From NCBI GenBank assembly GCA_964570665.1, contig CAZMZH010000008.1, positions 1-64,000 of the forward strand: a DNA stretch of 64,000 nt, given 5' to 3'. The position numbers and the translations under genes were made by a program. Numbering within the stretch: position 1 is the first letter of the stretch; every line of letters starts with the position of its first letter. This document shows positions 17,487 through 26,639 of the stretch, in pieces. The stretch is from JAJDAT01 sp964570665 (GTDB lineage: Bacteria > Nitrospinota > Nitrospinia > Nitrospinales > JAJDAT01). The notes beneath the pieces were generated by a model that worked only from the letters and a program-made list of their open reading frames with translations, was not told the DNA's origin and did not search any database.

Positions 17487-18800
17487 TTATGTATTGGGTA
17501 ATTGATTTTCTTTTAGCGGTTGGTATAGCTGAGGGCCGTTTTCGGATTCAACGAGGAATGGTTTCAATATATAATCGTCGCGTTTAGAATTATGGAGACA
17601 CATGGAAACCGGCCCTTCATGTGTCATGACCATAAAGGAGCATGCTTCTATTCGTTCCATATCCAAGTTATTTTTATCCATAAAATTTTGTACAAAAAAG
17701 GAGATCTTATTTATCTTACCTTTAGCCTTAATTAAATCGCCTTTTACATGCCATAGTTTGGGTAGAAAATATTTTAGTCCTTTTATATACCAACTCGGTT
17801 TTTGACTCGCCGCTTTTAAATATCGCCAACCTATTTTTAAAAAACTTTCTCTACGATCATGGGTTACGTGCGAAAAATCTTCAAGAAATTCTCCAAATAG
17901 TTGAGCGTCGTCAATAATTTCAAAACATTTTTCATTGATAGCAAACGTAGGGACGTAACTATGGCATTTAGGATGTCCCACTAAAATGGAGTCCCATGAA
18001 AGTTTAGAGTTAACTCCTTGATTGATTTTCTCTCGAATAGTTTCAGTAGATATAATATTGGGCCTATCTTTTAAAATGCCTCTTCCTGTATCTGCTTGGA
18101 GTTGGAAAGAAGCGAAATCTACAGTATCTGCATTTTGTGCAAAGAATTTTGCAAGGTCTTTAATTTCATGAAAATTTCCTTCGAAGACGGTGGTGTTAAA
18201 AACGACCATGAGAGGCAATCCACTAGCCCTTTCAATATATTCTAAACGGATGGCGTTTAAATCGCGTTCCGTTTTATATCCCTTGCGTTCTTGCGTCAAA
18301 TCAACGTGAAATGCTACGTCAGACAACCCATTATGGGCTAACTCTACCAAAAGATTCTTAGAGCATTTAATTCCGTTGGTAAAAAGGGCAGGAAGTAGTC
18401 CAATCTCTCTTGCATATTTGACAATTGCAACCAATTCGACTCGCTCTCTTAAAGTAGGATCGCCGCCGCTAATTTGAACATTGGTTCCTACGCCAAAATG
18501 GTTACGGATGTTGTCCAATCTATTTTTAATTTCTTGAAAGGGGATATCGTCAACATAATTCGAACTTTCCGATAGATAACACAAGCTACAATCCAAATTA
18601 CAACGCTGACTAATTTCAAGAGAAACGCAACCAATAGCGCCTTTTCTACCTAGGATTTGGTTTTCTTTAAAAAACTTTCCCATTCTTTGTCGAGTTTTGG
18701 AAAGCGCTTTTAACAAAGTGTTTTTTTCGCTTTGAGCTAAATCTATTGCAGAGCCAGATAGGGCAGAGGCGAACATTTTTCTGTTTTTAAAAGATGACAA
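17487..18800 (-). CDS. Radical SAM enzyme, possibly related to tetraether-lipid-synthase-type proteins
   Basis: The 437-residue protein has the cluster motif C67-x3-C71-x2-C74 (RCNLDCSLCY) and the SAM-binding QISGGDPTLRE. The C-terminal third contains NNLDMERIEACSFMVM and SMCLHNSKRDDY, reminiscent of the accessory-cysteine region of Tes-like radical SAM proteins that act on lipids. This relationship is from motif memory and is uncertain. It leads an operon with a DUF547 lipoprotein and a MauE/DoxX membrane protein. ATG 18800 is accepted although no strong Shine-Dalgarno is seen. Confidence 0.8.
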   Translation of the reverse strand: MSSFKNRKMFASALSGSAIDLAQSEKNTLLKALSKTRQRMGKFFKENQILGRKGAIGCVSLEISQRCNLDCSLCYLSESSNYVDDIPFQEIKNRLDNIRNHFGVGTNVQISGGDPTLRERVELVAIVKYAREIGLLPALFTNGIKCSKNLLVELAHNGLSDVAFHVDLTQERKGYKTERDLNAIRLEYIERASGLPLMVVFNTTVFEGNFHEIKDLAKFFAQNADTVDFASFQLQADTGRGILKDRPNIISTETIREKINQGVNSKLSWDSILVGHPKCHSYVPTFAINEKCFEIIDDAQLFGEFLEDFSHVTHDRRESFLKIGWRYLKAASQKPSWYIKGLKYFLPKLWHVKGDLIKAKGKINKISFFVQNFMDKNNLDMERIEACSFMVMTHEGPVSMCLHNSKRDDYILKPFLVESENGPQLYQPLKENQLPNT

Positions 18801-19289
18801 TTTTATATTTTCAAAATGGAGATTTTAATAAAAATAATAGTAGCCATTAGTCGTAAAGGATTCTAAATTCCTTACAGATAAAAGGAGAAAAATATGTGGA
18901 GTAGCTAAATTAGTCGACAGGGGAAAGTACGGAGAATTTCTGAAAGCAGTAGAAGAATATCAGGGGCCTCCAAACCCTTTGCTTAGGTCAATATGCGAAC
19001 TAATAAAGTATGAAAAATATGGTTATTGGTATCAAAACAGTTGGTTGCGATGCATTTGAAGGAGGAGAAACCAAAATAAAGCAACATGGCGGTTTCGTCT
19101 CCCTAGCCAAGGTCTTGGTTTAATCTGTAGAATCTCAAGAAAAAAACGAGAGTGAAAATACAGGCCAGAATTCCAAAAAGAAAAACTTTAAAAGAATCTC
19201 TTGAAATTTCTATTGAAGTCAAAGCTTTTTCCATTCGATTGAAGACCTAGCCTTATAAACTTTTTAACCGATTAATGATTTAAGTTGGA
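18801..19289. other. Gap with one unresolved short open frame
   Basis: Plus-strand frame 18895-19059 encodes about 54 residues (CGVAKLVDRGKYGEFLKAVE, then YQGPPNPLLRS and YEKYGYWYQNSW). A ribosome binding site aaaggag precedes an ATG that lies in a different frame and stops after four codons. This may be a gene broken at its start. I do not recognise the peptide. The remainder of the gap shows nothing. Confidence 0.3.
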
Positions 19290-21158
19290 TTACTGAAATG
19301 ATTTTAATTGTTTTAGAACTCCCTTGGCCATCATATTGTTGGGTTGAAGTCTTAAAACATTCTGGAACATATTAATGGCTTTATCCATCTTTTGTAATTT
19401 TAAATAGGCAAGTCCAGAGACCAAATAAACTTCATATGAATTCGGATTAATTTGTAAGGAGGATTCATACCGTTCAACTGCTTTTTGGAAGTGTCCGTTA
19501 TCGAAATATAGGCTCCCAAGATTTCTATGTGTTTTAGCGGAATTAGGATTTACTTTAATAGCTTCTATCCAGAATTTTTCGGCGTTTGAGTAGTCTTTTT
19601 TTTGATAATAAATTTTAGCCTGAAGATTTAGATTTTCAAAACCCCAATACCTATTTAGTTTAAAAGCTTGTTTTAGAAATTTTAAAGCTTTATCCCATTG
19701 CTTTAATTCGTAATTTATTAGTCCCATTTGAAATAATCCTTCACCTGAATTAGGTTCTTGATCAAGATAGAGTTTGAGAGATTTTTCAGCCGAACTAAGT
19801 TGATGTAGGCTTTTATATTTTTTTGCTAAAATTAAATTCCAAACGGGTAATTTTTTTATTCTTTCGCCAGTTGTTCCATTCGCTTTTTCAATTTCTTGTG
19901 CAGTTGCTAGAAGATTTATATCCAAGGATTTCTTATTAATTTTTTTTGATTCAAAAAGATGATTGATTAGCAAATATGCGAATAAACGATTGCCGGAAGG
20001 AGTAAAGTGAGTGTCGCCTGGAAAAAATAAGGGGATGGGATGTTTACCTCCAAAAGCCTTAAATTCTTCTAAAAAGTTGATGGTATCCGGTTTTAAAATT
20101 AGGAATTTTTTCGATTCAATTCTATGAGGAATCGTGCCAAACACTTCTGGAGCATAGGGCATTTTTACCCATGCTAACTTAAAGTGGTTTTTATTTGCGA
20201 GTATTTTTATTTTTTTTTGAGTAATAGCATACAAAATTTTTTTTAGTTCGGATAAGCTAGATTGATCAAACTTCAGGTTTTCAGAGTCGATTTTAATATT
20301 CCAATTGACGATGTCTTTAGAAATGATTCCTTTATTTTCGATCAAGCTCGTAAAAGAGTTGGGGGATTTTTGAGTTTGATAAAAATCGATAGAAAGATTT
20401 TTACGAATTAAATTTAGGTGTTGTGATACGTCTGACATTTCTAAAAAGAAAGGAAAATTTAGAATCGCACTTCTAGCTTTTTCTGAAAAGGAGTTGTCAT
20501 AAGGTTTAATTTCAGGGTTTATTAATGAGATGTTAGCGTTATTAGTAGATTTTTTTAAAGTCACTTTTTCAAATTTAAAAAATTCGGATTTTAATTCTGT
20601 TAGCTCAGGAGCTACGCTAGCGATTATGACCAAATCGGGAGAATATTTAATTCCTTCGTTTTTTAGATAAAGATAATAATCTATTGGTTTTGAACCGGGC
20701 GCTCCTGCGTTAAGGACCTCAAATCTTTTTTCACCGCGTTCTCTGTTTAAAATATTTTCCAGGTAATAAGGGTAGATTTCGTTATTCGATAGCCATAATC
20801 CATATGTGATAGAGTCCCCTAGGCACAAAATTCTAAATGTGTTTGGGGGCTTTTCGTATTCGACTGGACTACTTCGTCTAAACTGGTTGTTATTTGTTTG
20901 AATTTTATATTTTATTCCTACTGGATTGAGACTCACCTTTTCGTAATTAGGCCTCAAAGCGTTGGAAATGCCAAAGGCTGGAATTACGCGGCTAGGAGTG
21001 ATGTTTTGATAAAAAAATAATCTTACAAAAACTTCAAGAAAGGCAAAGCTAAGAATTGCGCCTAGAATCGTTAATATCGTTTTTTTTAAAATTTTTTTTG
21101 AAATACGTCCCATATGCTTAAACGATGATTTTTTTCTATAAGACACTAGCGGTCTCAT
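19290..21158 (-). CDS. SGNH-domain acyltransferase/hydrolase-like protein with TPR tail (DltD/AlgX-like role proposed)
   Basis: The 622-residue protein has an N-terminal anchor (about 26-48), a periplasmic SGNH domain with S116 in LCLGDSITYG and the Asp/His pair in FPGDTHFTPSG, and four to five TPR units from about residue 435 to the end. It is the last gene of the FkbH-ACP-MBOAT operon, and its ATG follows the MBOAT stop directly. In Dlt and alginate O-acetylation systems a membrane-bound O-acyltransferase works with a periplasmic SGNH-like partner, and this protein fits that place. M16 is an alternative start. The closest relatives in the window are the gene at 9141 and the fragment at 423. 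Confidence 0.85.
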   Translation of the reverse strand: MRPLVSYRKKSSFKHMGRISKKILKKTILTILGAILSFAFLEVFVRLFFYQNITPSRVIPAFGISNALRPNYEKVSLNPVGIKYKIQTNNNQFRRSSPVEYEKPPNTFRILCLGDSITYGLWLSNNEIYPYYLENILNRERGEKRFEVLNAGAPGSKPIDYYLYLKNEGIKYSPDLVIIASVAPELTELKSEFFKFEKVTLKKSTNNANISLINPEIKPYDNSFSEKARSAILNFPFFLEMSDVSQHLNLIRKNLSIDFYQTQKSPNSFTSLIENKGIISKDIVNWNIKIDSENLKFDQSSLSELKKILYAITQKKIKILANKNHFKLAWVKMPYAPEVFGTIPHRIESKKFLILKPDTINFLEEFKAFGGKHPIPLFFPGDTHFTPSGNRLFAYLLINHLFESKKINKKSLDINLLATAQEIEKANGTTGERIKKLPVWNLILAKKYKSLHQLSSAEKSLKLYLDQEPNSGEGLFQMGLINYELKQWDKALKFLKQAFKLNRYWGFENLNLQAKIYYQKKDYSNAEKFWIEAIKVNPNSAKTHRNLGSLYFDNGHFQKAVERYESSLQINPNSYEVYLVSGLAYLKLQKMDKAINMFQNVLRLQPNNMMAKGVLKQLKSFQ

Positions 21159-22622
21159 TTAAAATTGAAAGTAAATAAAATTTATTGAATTTCTTGGCGA
21201 GAATAAATAGATTAAATTTATTATCAATAAAATATAAAAAGAATAAGTTAATGTGCCGGGTTTAAAGATAATATTTGGAGAATTATGTTTAAACTGCCAA
21301 AATTGAACGGTCATCATTCCAATGAAAAGATAGGCGATTGTGCTAAATTGAAAACTTCCGAAGTCTCCCTGGCCTTCCCACAAAAACATTTTTGCGTAAA
21401 TTTCCAAAGCTAAAGACATGTTTTCAGCTCGAAATAAAACATATCCACCGAGAACAAATAAAAAGGTGCCCACCCAACTAAAAAACTTATTTATAGAAGT
21501 TGGTTCTTTAAAGTTTCTATAAGTTGCAACCAAATGACTGACTGTCAAACCAATTCCATGATAAAGCCCAAATAAGACGTATTTCCAACTTGCTCCATGC
21601 CAAAGACCTATCAATCCCATAACAACTAAAAAGTTTATAGCCGCTCTATAAAGTGTGTTTCTAGAATCTGGTGAAAATATTATTAAATTGGATAATTGTA
21701 AGGGAACAAATAAGTAATCCCGAAACCAGGTTGAGAGAGAAATATGCCATCTTCGCCAAAAATCTCCAATGTCCGAAGCAAAATATGGCGCATTAAAATT
21801 TTTTGGAATATTAAATCCAAATACCATAGCCAGACCAATAGCCATTTCGGAGTACCCGCAGAAGTCGCAGAATATTTGGATCGAATAACCTAAAACAGCA
21901 AACCAAACAACAGCGCTAGTATAGTTTGATGGATCTTTAAATATTGGATCAATAATTGGAGCTATATTATCGGCCACGACAACTTTCAAAAGTAGACCAA
22001 ATAAAAAAACCTGGGCGCCATCGCTTAAGTTTTTAAATGTTAAAGGAGAGTAAAGCTTTAATTGAGGCAGAAAATGGCTTGACCTGACGATAGGACCAGC
22101 CATTAGCTGAGGAAAAAAAGAAATAAATAGGGCCACATCAAGCAAGCTATTTGTTGGTTTTGAAGCTCGAAAATAAACGTCCAGGCTGTAGCTCATGGAT
22201 TGAAATATATAAAAAGAAATGCCTACCGGTAATATTATATTGAGTATTGGGAGAGACAGACCAAAACTATTGGTTAGCAAATTAAAAGATTCGATAAAGA
22301 AATTGTAATATTTAAAAAAACCTAAAATTGTTAGGTTTAATAAAAGACTTATATAAAGAAAAAGTTTTTTTTGTTTTTTTCCTGCAGCTTTTGAAATTGA
22401 AATGCCGGAAAAAAAAGCAATTCCTGTCGAAATAATAATTAGCCATAAGAATCGAATGTCCCAATAGGCATAGAAAAAGTAGCTGGCGATTAATAACGAT
22501 GTTTTATTTAAAACGTTAGGGATAGCGAGATCGTTAAGATTTTTTGAAGCAAGGGAAATAGCAAAACCAAAGGAGTAAACTAATACGAAAAATTTTAGAA
22601 AAACAAAACTATGAAAAACCAT
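21159..22622 (-). CDS. MBOAT-family O-acyltransferase (AlgI/DltB-like)
   Basis: The 487-residue polytopic protein carries the MBOAT signatures: SFYIFQSMSYSLDVY, PQLMAGPIVRSSHFLPQL, FCDFCGYSEMAIG, DFWRRWHISLSTWFRDYL with H293, and GLWHGASW with the catalytic H342. AlgI and DltB move an activated acyl group across the inner membrane to a partner or polymer. Here the gene lies between an acyl carrier protein (30-base gap) and an SGNH protein (adjacent), as in dlt operons. The C-terminus ...NFIYFQF is echoed by the pseudogene at 24828-25406. Confidence 0.93.
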   Translation of the reverse strand: MVFHSFVFLKFFVLVYSFGFAISLASKNLNDLAIPNVLNKTSLLIASYFFYAYWDIRFLWLIIISTGIAFFSGISISKAAGKKQKKLFLYISLLLNLTILGFFKYYNFFIESFNLLTNSFGLSLPILNIILPVGISFYIFQSMSYSLDVYFRASKPTNSLLDVALFISFFPQLMAGPIVRSSHFLPQLKLYSPLTFKNLSDGAQVFLFGLLLKVVVADNIAPIIDPIFKDPSNYTSAVVWFAVLGYSIQIFCDFCGYSEMAIGLAMVFGFNIPKNFNAPYFASDIGDFWRRWHISLSTWFRDYLFVPLQLSNLIIFSPDSRNTLYRAAINFLVVMGLIGLWHGASWKYVLFGLYHGIGLTVSHLVATYRNFKEPTSINKFFSWVGTFLFVLGGYVLFRAENMSLALEIYAKMFLWEGQGDFGSFQFSTIAYLFIGMMTVQFWQFKHNSPNIIFKPGTLTYSFYILLIINLIYLFSPRNSINFIYFQF

Positions 22623-22652
22623 TAACGTTGATGTTTAGGTTTAAAAGAAAAG

Positions 22653-22877
22653 TTAATTGGCTCCATTTTCCAATAAAACTTCTTTGATAGCCTTAATGGA
22701 AACCATTCGCAAAGTGTCTTCAATAGAGAACCTCAAGTCAAATTCTTTTTCCAATTCAAGAATTAAACTTAAGTGTCGCATTGAATCCCAGGTGGGAATG
22801 TCGTCTCTAGCGACATGATCTTGTAAATCATGTAAATTGAATAGATTTATAAAAATCTTTTTGAGCTTTTCATCCAT
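22653..22877 (-). CDS. Acyl carrier protein
   Basis: The 74-residue four-helix protein has the phosphopantetheine site W30-D31-S32-M-R-H-L, typical of discrete carrier proteins of the DltC/FkbJ type, and acidic helix II (ILELEKEFDLRFS). It starts three bases after the FkbH-like stop and so is translationally coupled to it. It probably holds the acyl unit loaded by the FkbH-like enzyme and presents it to the MBOAT protein. Confidence 0.93.
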   Translation of the reverse strand: MDEKLKKIFINLFNLHDLQDHVARDDIPTWDSMRHLSLILELEKEFDLRFSIEDTLRMVSIKAIKEVLLENGAN

Positions 22878-22880
22878 GGG

Positions 22881-24695
22881 TCAATTTTCGATGATTTGTA
22901 TTCCAGAAATTGTACGACCTTTATAACTATCAAGCGTCAAATGGAATTCGATTTTATGTTCAAGCTCGGCTGATTTTTGAAAATTCCAACGCTCAAAAAA
23001 AGTTTTTATTTGAGAGTTTTTTGAGGTAGGCAAATAATCCGCCTTGATCAAGATGGCGGAAGATTTTATACCCTTTTTTAATATTGAGTCTAAAAACGCG
23101 TCTTCAATGTTGCGACCCAGTATCCTACAACTCAGTAAAAAAGTATCAAGTTCCCATTCGTTCGAGTTTTCAACTGTAATAATACTAAGCCCAACGATTC
23201 CATCGTTCCCAAAAATATCTTTGGATTTTATCGAAAATAGTTTTTTATCAGGGGCGTTTAAAAAGTCATTCAAGTCGGACTCGGTATATCTTTTTGTGGA
23301 CAAATTAAACTGATTTGTCTTTTGGCATAATTGTGAAAGCCTAGTTATCTCCTGGGAGTTAGGCACGCCAATTTCAATCACTGTTTTTAGACTAATTAAG
23401 TATTCGTCGAAAGATTTAAATTTAGACGCGGATTGTTTTCTTTCTTTTTGCGCCGCGTAATTTAGGCCTCTATTTTTATCTTCCGCAGTAAGTTTAATAA
23501 TCTCAAAGTCGCTAAGGGTTTGGACGATTTGAAAGTAAGCGGTGGGGTTTTTAGGAAGTTCAATTACTTTAACTTCTGGAATCAGGTCTTGGATAAGTTT
23601 TCTTTGAATTGGGTCATCGTCTAGAAATACGATACTATCAAGTCCAATGTTCAAGTCCTTTGAGATAGCGATCATATTATCGGCTTTATTTTCCCAATTT
23701 ACTTGAATAGAGGCGAAATGTTTTTCATTAAGAAGCATGTGTGGATGATTTTGGAGGACTTCTAAAACGTCGGATAAATTGTTTTTGCTGTTTAAAGCAA
23801 GAATGACTCCGCGATTATATAGAGATTTTATTCTTTTTTGAAGTTCGTAAAATTCACTTCCAGGGCCATTGTCCGAAAGCCCAATTCCATCAATTCCTTT
23901 TTCCCCCACGACTCCTCCCCAAAGGGTGTTGTCGCAGTCTAATACCAAACACTTTTTTGCGTTAGACTTAAAGGCTTTGATGAGGATAGACATTTTCTTG
24001 CCAACCTCGACCATAAAGCCTTCGCTGAAGCGAAGATCAGAGGAAAATTTTAATAACGGATGGGTAACGTTTCCTTTGCCATAGAATTGAGCTAAGTTTT
24101 CCAAATCAAAAATGCACGAGTTTTCTAAATTTTGAAAAGTTTCAATTAAATTTTGGTTAAATTTTTGTAAGGATTTGTTTAAACCGGTAGATGATAAGTT
24201 ACTATATGGAAAATCAATGGGAACGATAAAGTTACTAAATATGAAAAATGAATTTTGAAACTCTCTAAGCTTTTCCTGTAAACCTAAAATTTTATTACTA
24301 AGTTCTTCAATCTCCGAATTCTCAATTGACGAGTTTTCTTTGTGTGAAATAAGTCGATCATATTCGCAAAAATAAAAAACTGCATGCGGTTGGAACTTAT
24401 TCAAGCCACTATCGGGACTGTAAGTTTCTTGGAAAACTTGGTTATAGTTTCCAACATAAACTTCTAAGATAAACCCTAGTTTTGCACACTCTAAAATAAG
24501 ACATAAATCTAATGGGCGAATTGAAAAAGTGGACAATATTGAAATTCGGATTTTTTGTTTAAGCGGAGTTGAGTTTAAAATTTGGCGAATATTTTCTTCC
24601 GCGGATAGGTAGTCTCCTAGCGAAGGCTCATTGTTAAAGCTTTCTGATATTTTTAAAAGTTTCTCGATAGATTCGCTAAAAGAGAGAGAATTCAT
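22881..24695 (-). CDS. FkbH-like HAD-superfamily protein, acyl-carrier loading enzyme
   Basis: The 604-residue protein has three parts: an N-terminal SGNH-like domain with no clear catalytic motif; a HAD phosphatase-like domain beginning VLDCDNTLWGGVVGE with D253 and D255; and the C-terminal GNAT-like part usual in FkbH proteins (SQLCQKTNQFNLSTKRY, GNDGIVGL). Known FkbH enzymes take a phosphoglyceryl group from 1,3-bisphosphoglycerate, dephosphorylate it and load glyceryl on an acyl carrier protein. First gene of the operon FkbH-ACP-MBOAT-SGNH. Loading of glyceryl, lactyl or a related three-carbon unit is inferred, not shown. Confidence 0.85.
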   Translation of the reverse strand: MNSLSFSESIEKLLKISESFNNEPSLGDYLSAEENIRQILNSTPLKQKIRISILSTFSIRPLDLCLILECAKLGFILEVYVGNYNQVFQETYSPDSGLNKFQPHAVFYFCEYDRLISHKENSSIENSEIEELSNKILGLQEKLREFQNSFFIFSNFIVPIDFPYSNLSSTGLNKSLQKFNQNLIETFQNLENSCIFDLENLAQFYGKGNVTHPLLKFSSDLRFSEGFMVEVGKKMSILIKAFKSNAKKCLVLDCDNTLWGGVVGEKGIDGIGLSDNGPGSEFYELQKRIKSLYNRGVILALNSKNNLSDVLEVLQNHPHMLLNEKHFASIQVNWENKADNMIAISKDLNIGLDSIVFLDDDPIQRKLIQDLIPEVKVIELPKNPTAYFQIVQTLSDFEIIKLTAEDKNRGLNYAAQKERKQSASKFKSFDEYLISLKTVIEIGVPNSQEITRLSQLCQKTNQFNLSTKRYTESDLNDFLNAPDKKLFSIKSKDIFGNDGIVGLSIITVENSNEWELDTFLLSCRILGRNIEDAFLDSILKKGIKSSAILIKADYLPTSKNSQIKTFFERWNFQKSAELEHKIEFHLTLDSYKGRTISGIQIIEN

Positions 24696-24827
24696 GTTTC
24701 CGAAAATAGTTGGCGGTAGTTTACTTTTAAGGGCAGAAAAAAGTTGTTTCAGAGGGCGCTGAAATCAAATCAACGACTAGAACGCTTTTGAGATTATACC
24801 GTGCAGCCAAATAAATAGGAACATTAA

Positions 24828-25406
24828 CCGCCAATAAATTTTGTTGCCAATAACCTTGCCAGGATTGTTGATCCTATTTTTTATCCATCCAGTCTCTACA
24901 ATGGAAGCGAAGAATTAATGGGAGTTTATGCTTTCAGCTTTCAAATATTTTGCGATTTCTCCGGTTACCCCTTATGGCCATTGGCTTGGCAAAAACATGA
25001 GTATTGAACTTGCTCAGAAATTTCGATAACCGTACTTCTCAAAAAATAGTGCAGATTTTTGGCGGCGCTGGCACGTCTCATTATCTTCATAGCTATATTG
25101 TTTGGCGAATTATGGCATAGGGGAATTGGAGTTTTGCGGTTTTTGGAATCTACCAAGGTATTTTTTTTTAGGAATTCATCATACTAGTAGTTTGTTTTGG
25201 GTGGTTAATTTTTGGACACCTTTCTTAGAACAAGCTTATGGAATGTCGGTTAGCGTACTTAACAAATTTCAAATTTTACCAAACTAATTTGAAATCCTCA
25301 TCGAGATCGGTTTAATTATTTCTGTTTCGATATAATTTTGCTAATTGCTTTGATGTATTTTAGAAGCGATTTTAACGATCAATCTTTTATTTATTTTCAA
25401 TTTTAG
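24828..25406 (+). pseudogene. MBOAT-family acyltransferase remnant with frameshifts and stops
   Basis: On the plus strand broken frames encode FVANNLARIVDPIFYPSSLY, then FSFQIFCDFSGYP, then a second frame with PYFSKNSADFWRRWHVSLSS, then FFLGIHHTSSLFWVVNFW, and finally SFIYFQF before a stop at 25404-25406. These match in order the intact MBOAT at 21159-22622 (VVVADNIAPIIDPIF, FCDFCGYS, PYFASDIGDFWRRWHISLS, NFIYFQF). The N-terminal half is missing, and several stops and shifts separate the pieces. It is a dead second copy in opposite orientation to the intact operon and convergent with cysH. Confidence 0.85.
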
Positions 25407-25471
25407 AGAAATTTTAAGATTCAAAGATCAAAAAAGAGAGGCAAGAGAAAAATGAAAGATTGTTTGGAGTT

Positions 25472-26158
25472 TCATTTTTGATGTAAACCACATTCTTTGT
25501 GCTCTGGGTTTTCCCACCACCATCGACCGGACCGGGGATCTTCTCCGGGTTCGACGGCTCGAGTGCAAGGAGCGCATCCAATACTTGGGTAATTTTGCTT
25601 ATGGAGAGGATTGGTTGGAACTTTATTTTCAGTGATGTAATTCTCAATATCTCCTGCCGTCCAATCCTTTAATGGGTTTATTTTAACAAGCGGCGGATGA
25701 TCTTTATCTTCTTCTACGGCTTGTATGTCATTTCGAGTGACATTTTGATCCTTACGAAGTCCTGTAACCCAAGCTTTTAATTCTTTCAGGGCGCGACTTA
25801 AAGGTTCTACTTTTCTGATTCGACAACACTCTTTTCGGTTTTCAAGGCTTTCACGGAAAGAAAGGAATCCCTTTTCTCTTAAAAGTTTTTCTACGGAAGA
25901 AGATTCGGGAAAATAGGTAATAATTTCAAGGCCATACCGCGATCTAACCCGGTCCATTAATGTATAGGTTTCTTCGTGTAGCCTACCCGTGTCTAAAGTA
26001 AAGATAGCAATAGGCTGAGTTAATTTAGAAATCATATCAATTAACACCATATCCTCTAACCCAAAGCTTGAGGCTAAGGCTATTCGACCAGGATACTCAT
26101 TTGAGGACCAATCTAAAATTTCTTCGGCTTTTTTACTATTTAATGCTTTAAAATCCAT
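25472..26158 (-). CDS. cysH: Assimilatory adenylyl-sulfate (APS/PAPS) reductase
   Basis: This 228-residue CysH protein has the ATP-PP-like loop ALASSFGLEDMVL, LDTGRLHEETY, and the cysteine set C111-C112 ... C195-x2-C198 that binds a [4Fe-4S] cluster in the APS-reducing type. The nucleophile is C223 in the tail motif ECGLH. It reduces APS to sulfite with thioredoxin during sulfate assimilation. No other sulfate gene is adjacent. It is transcribed away from the htrA region. Confidence 0.93.
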   Translation of the reverse strand: MDFKALNSKKAEEILDWSSNEYPGRIALASSFGLEDMVLIDMISKLTQPIAIFTLDTGRLHEETYTLMDRVRSRYGLEIITYFPESSSVEKLLREKGFLSFRESLENRKECCRIRKVEPLSRALKELKAWVTGLRKDQNVTRNDIQAVEEDKDHPPLVKINPLKDWTAGDIENYITENKVPTNPLHKQNYPSIGCAPCTRAVEPGEDPRSGRWWWENPEHKECGLHQK

Positions 26159-26293
26159 TATTTAAAGAGATCTCCCATTATAATTAAACGATTTATTTAA
26201 GATATTTAGTTCAGATATTGATGATTTGATAAAAAATAGAAAGGATTAAGAGATAAGAAAGTTCCGATAAGAGGCCAAAAGTCAATATTTTTC

Positions 26294-26322
26294 TTGACAC
26301 ATATTTAAATAGTATATATAAA
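26294..26322 (+). promoter_or_regulatory. Strong sigma-70-type promoter upstream of htrA
   Basis: TTGACA at 26294-26299 and TATAAA at 26317-26322 are separated by exactly 17 bases. Transcription would start near 26330 and leave a leader of roughly 310 bases before the htrA start, long for a bacterial mRNA. A small hairpin (aagct/agctt with flanking gc, about 26342-26364) lies early in it. The rest of the gap 26159-26639 shows nothing specific. The promoter could instead drive a small RNA. Confidence 0.6.
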
Positions 26323-26639
26323 TCAGGTCTCTCTTTGATAGCAAAGCTTATTTTTAGCTTCGCCAAGGTTAACATATATGAGCTTTAAATACGCTGTTAT
26401 TTTTGCGTGGGAAAACCTTAAAAATCGCCCCACAAATCCCCGTTCAAAACCAAATTAAAATTCTTTATATACGTTTTTTTGAATTAATAGATGTATAGAA
26501 TAGCCAATTCATATTTGAAAGTTATGTTTATTTCCGTTAAAATCGGGAATTTATTTCAGCCCAACTTTTGATTACATAATCGTATTTGGTCATTTTGGCC
26601 TTGTCGATTTTTGGGAGATATTTGCCGATTTTGAGTCCT

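Noticed and set aside
7230..19249. Shared 17-mer attcgattgaagaccta at 7230-7246 and 19233-19249
   Set aside because: One exact 17-mer pair can occur by chance in 64 kb of AT-rich DNA, and flanks do not match.
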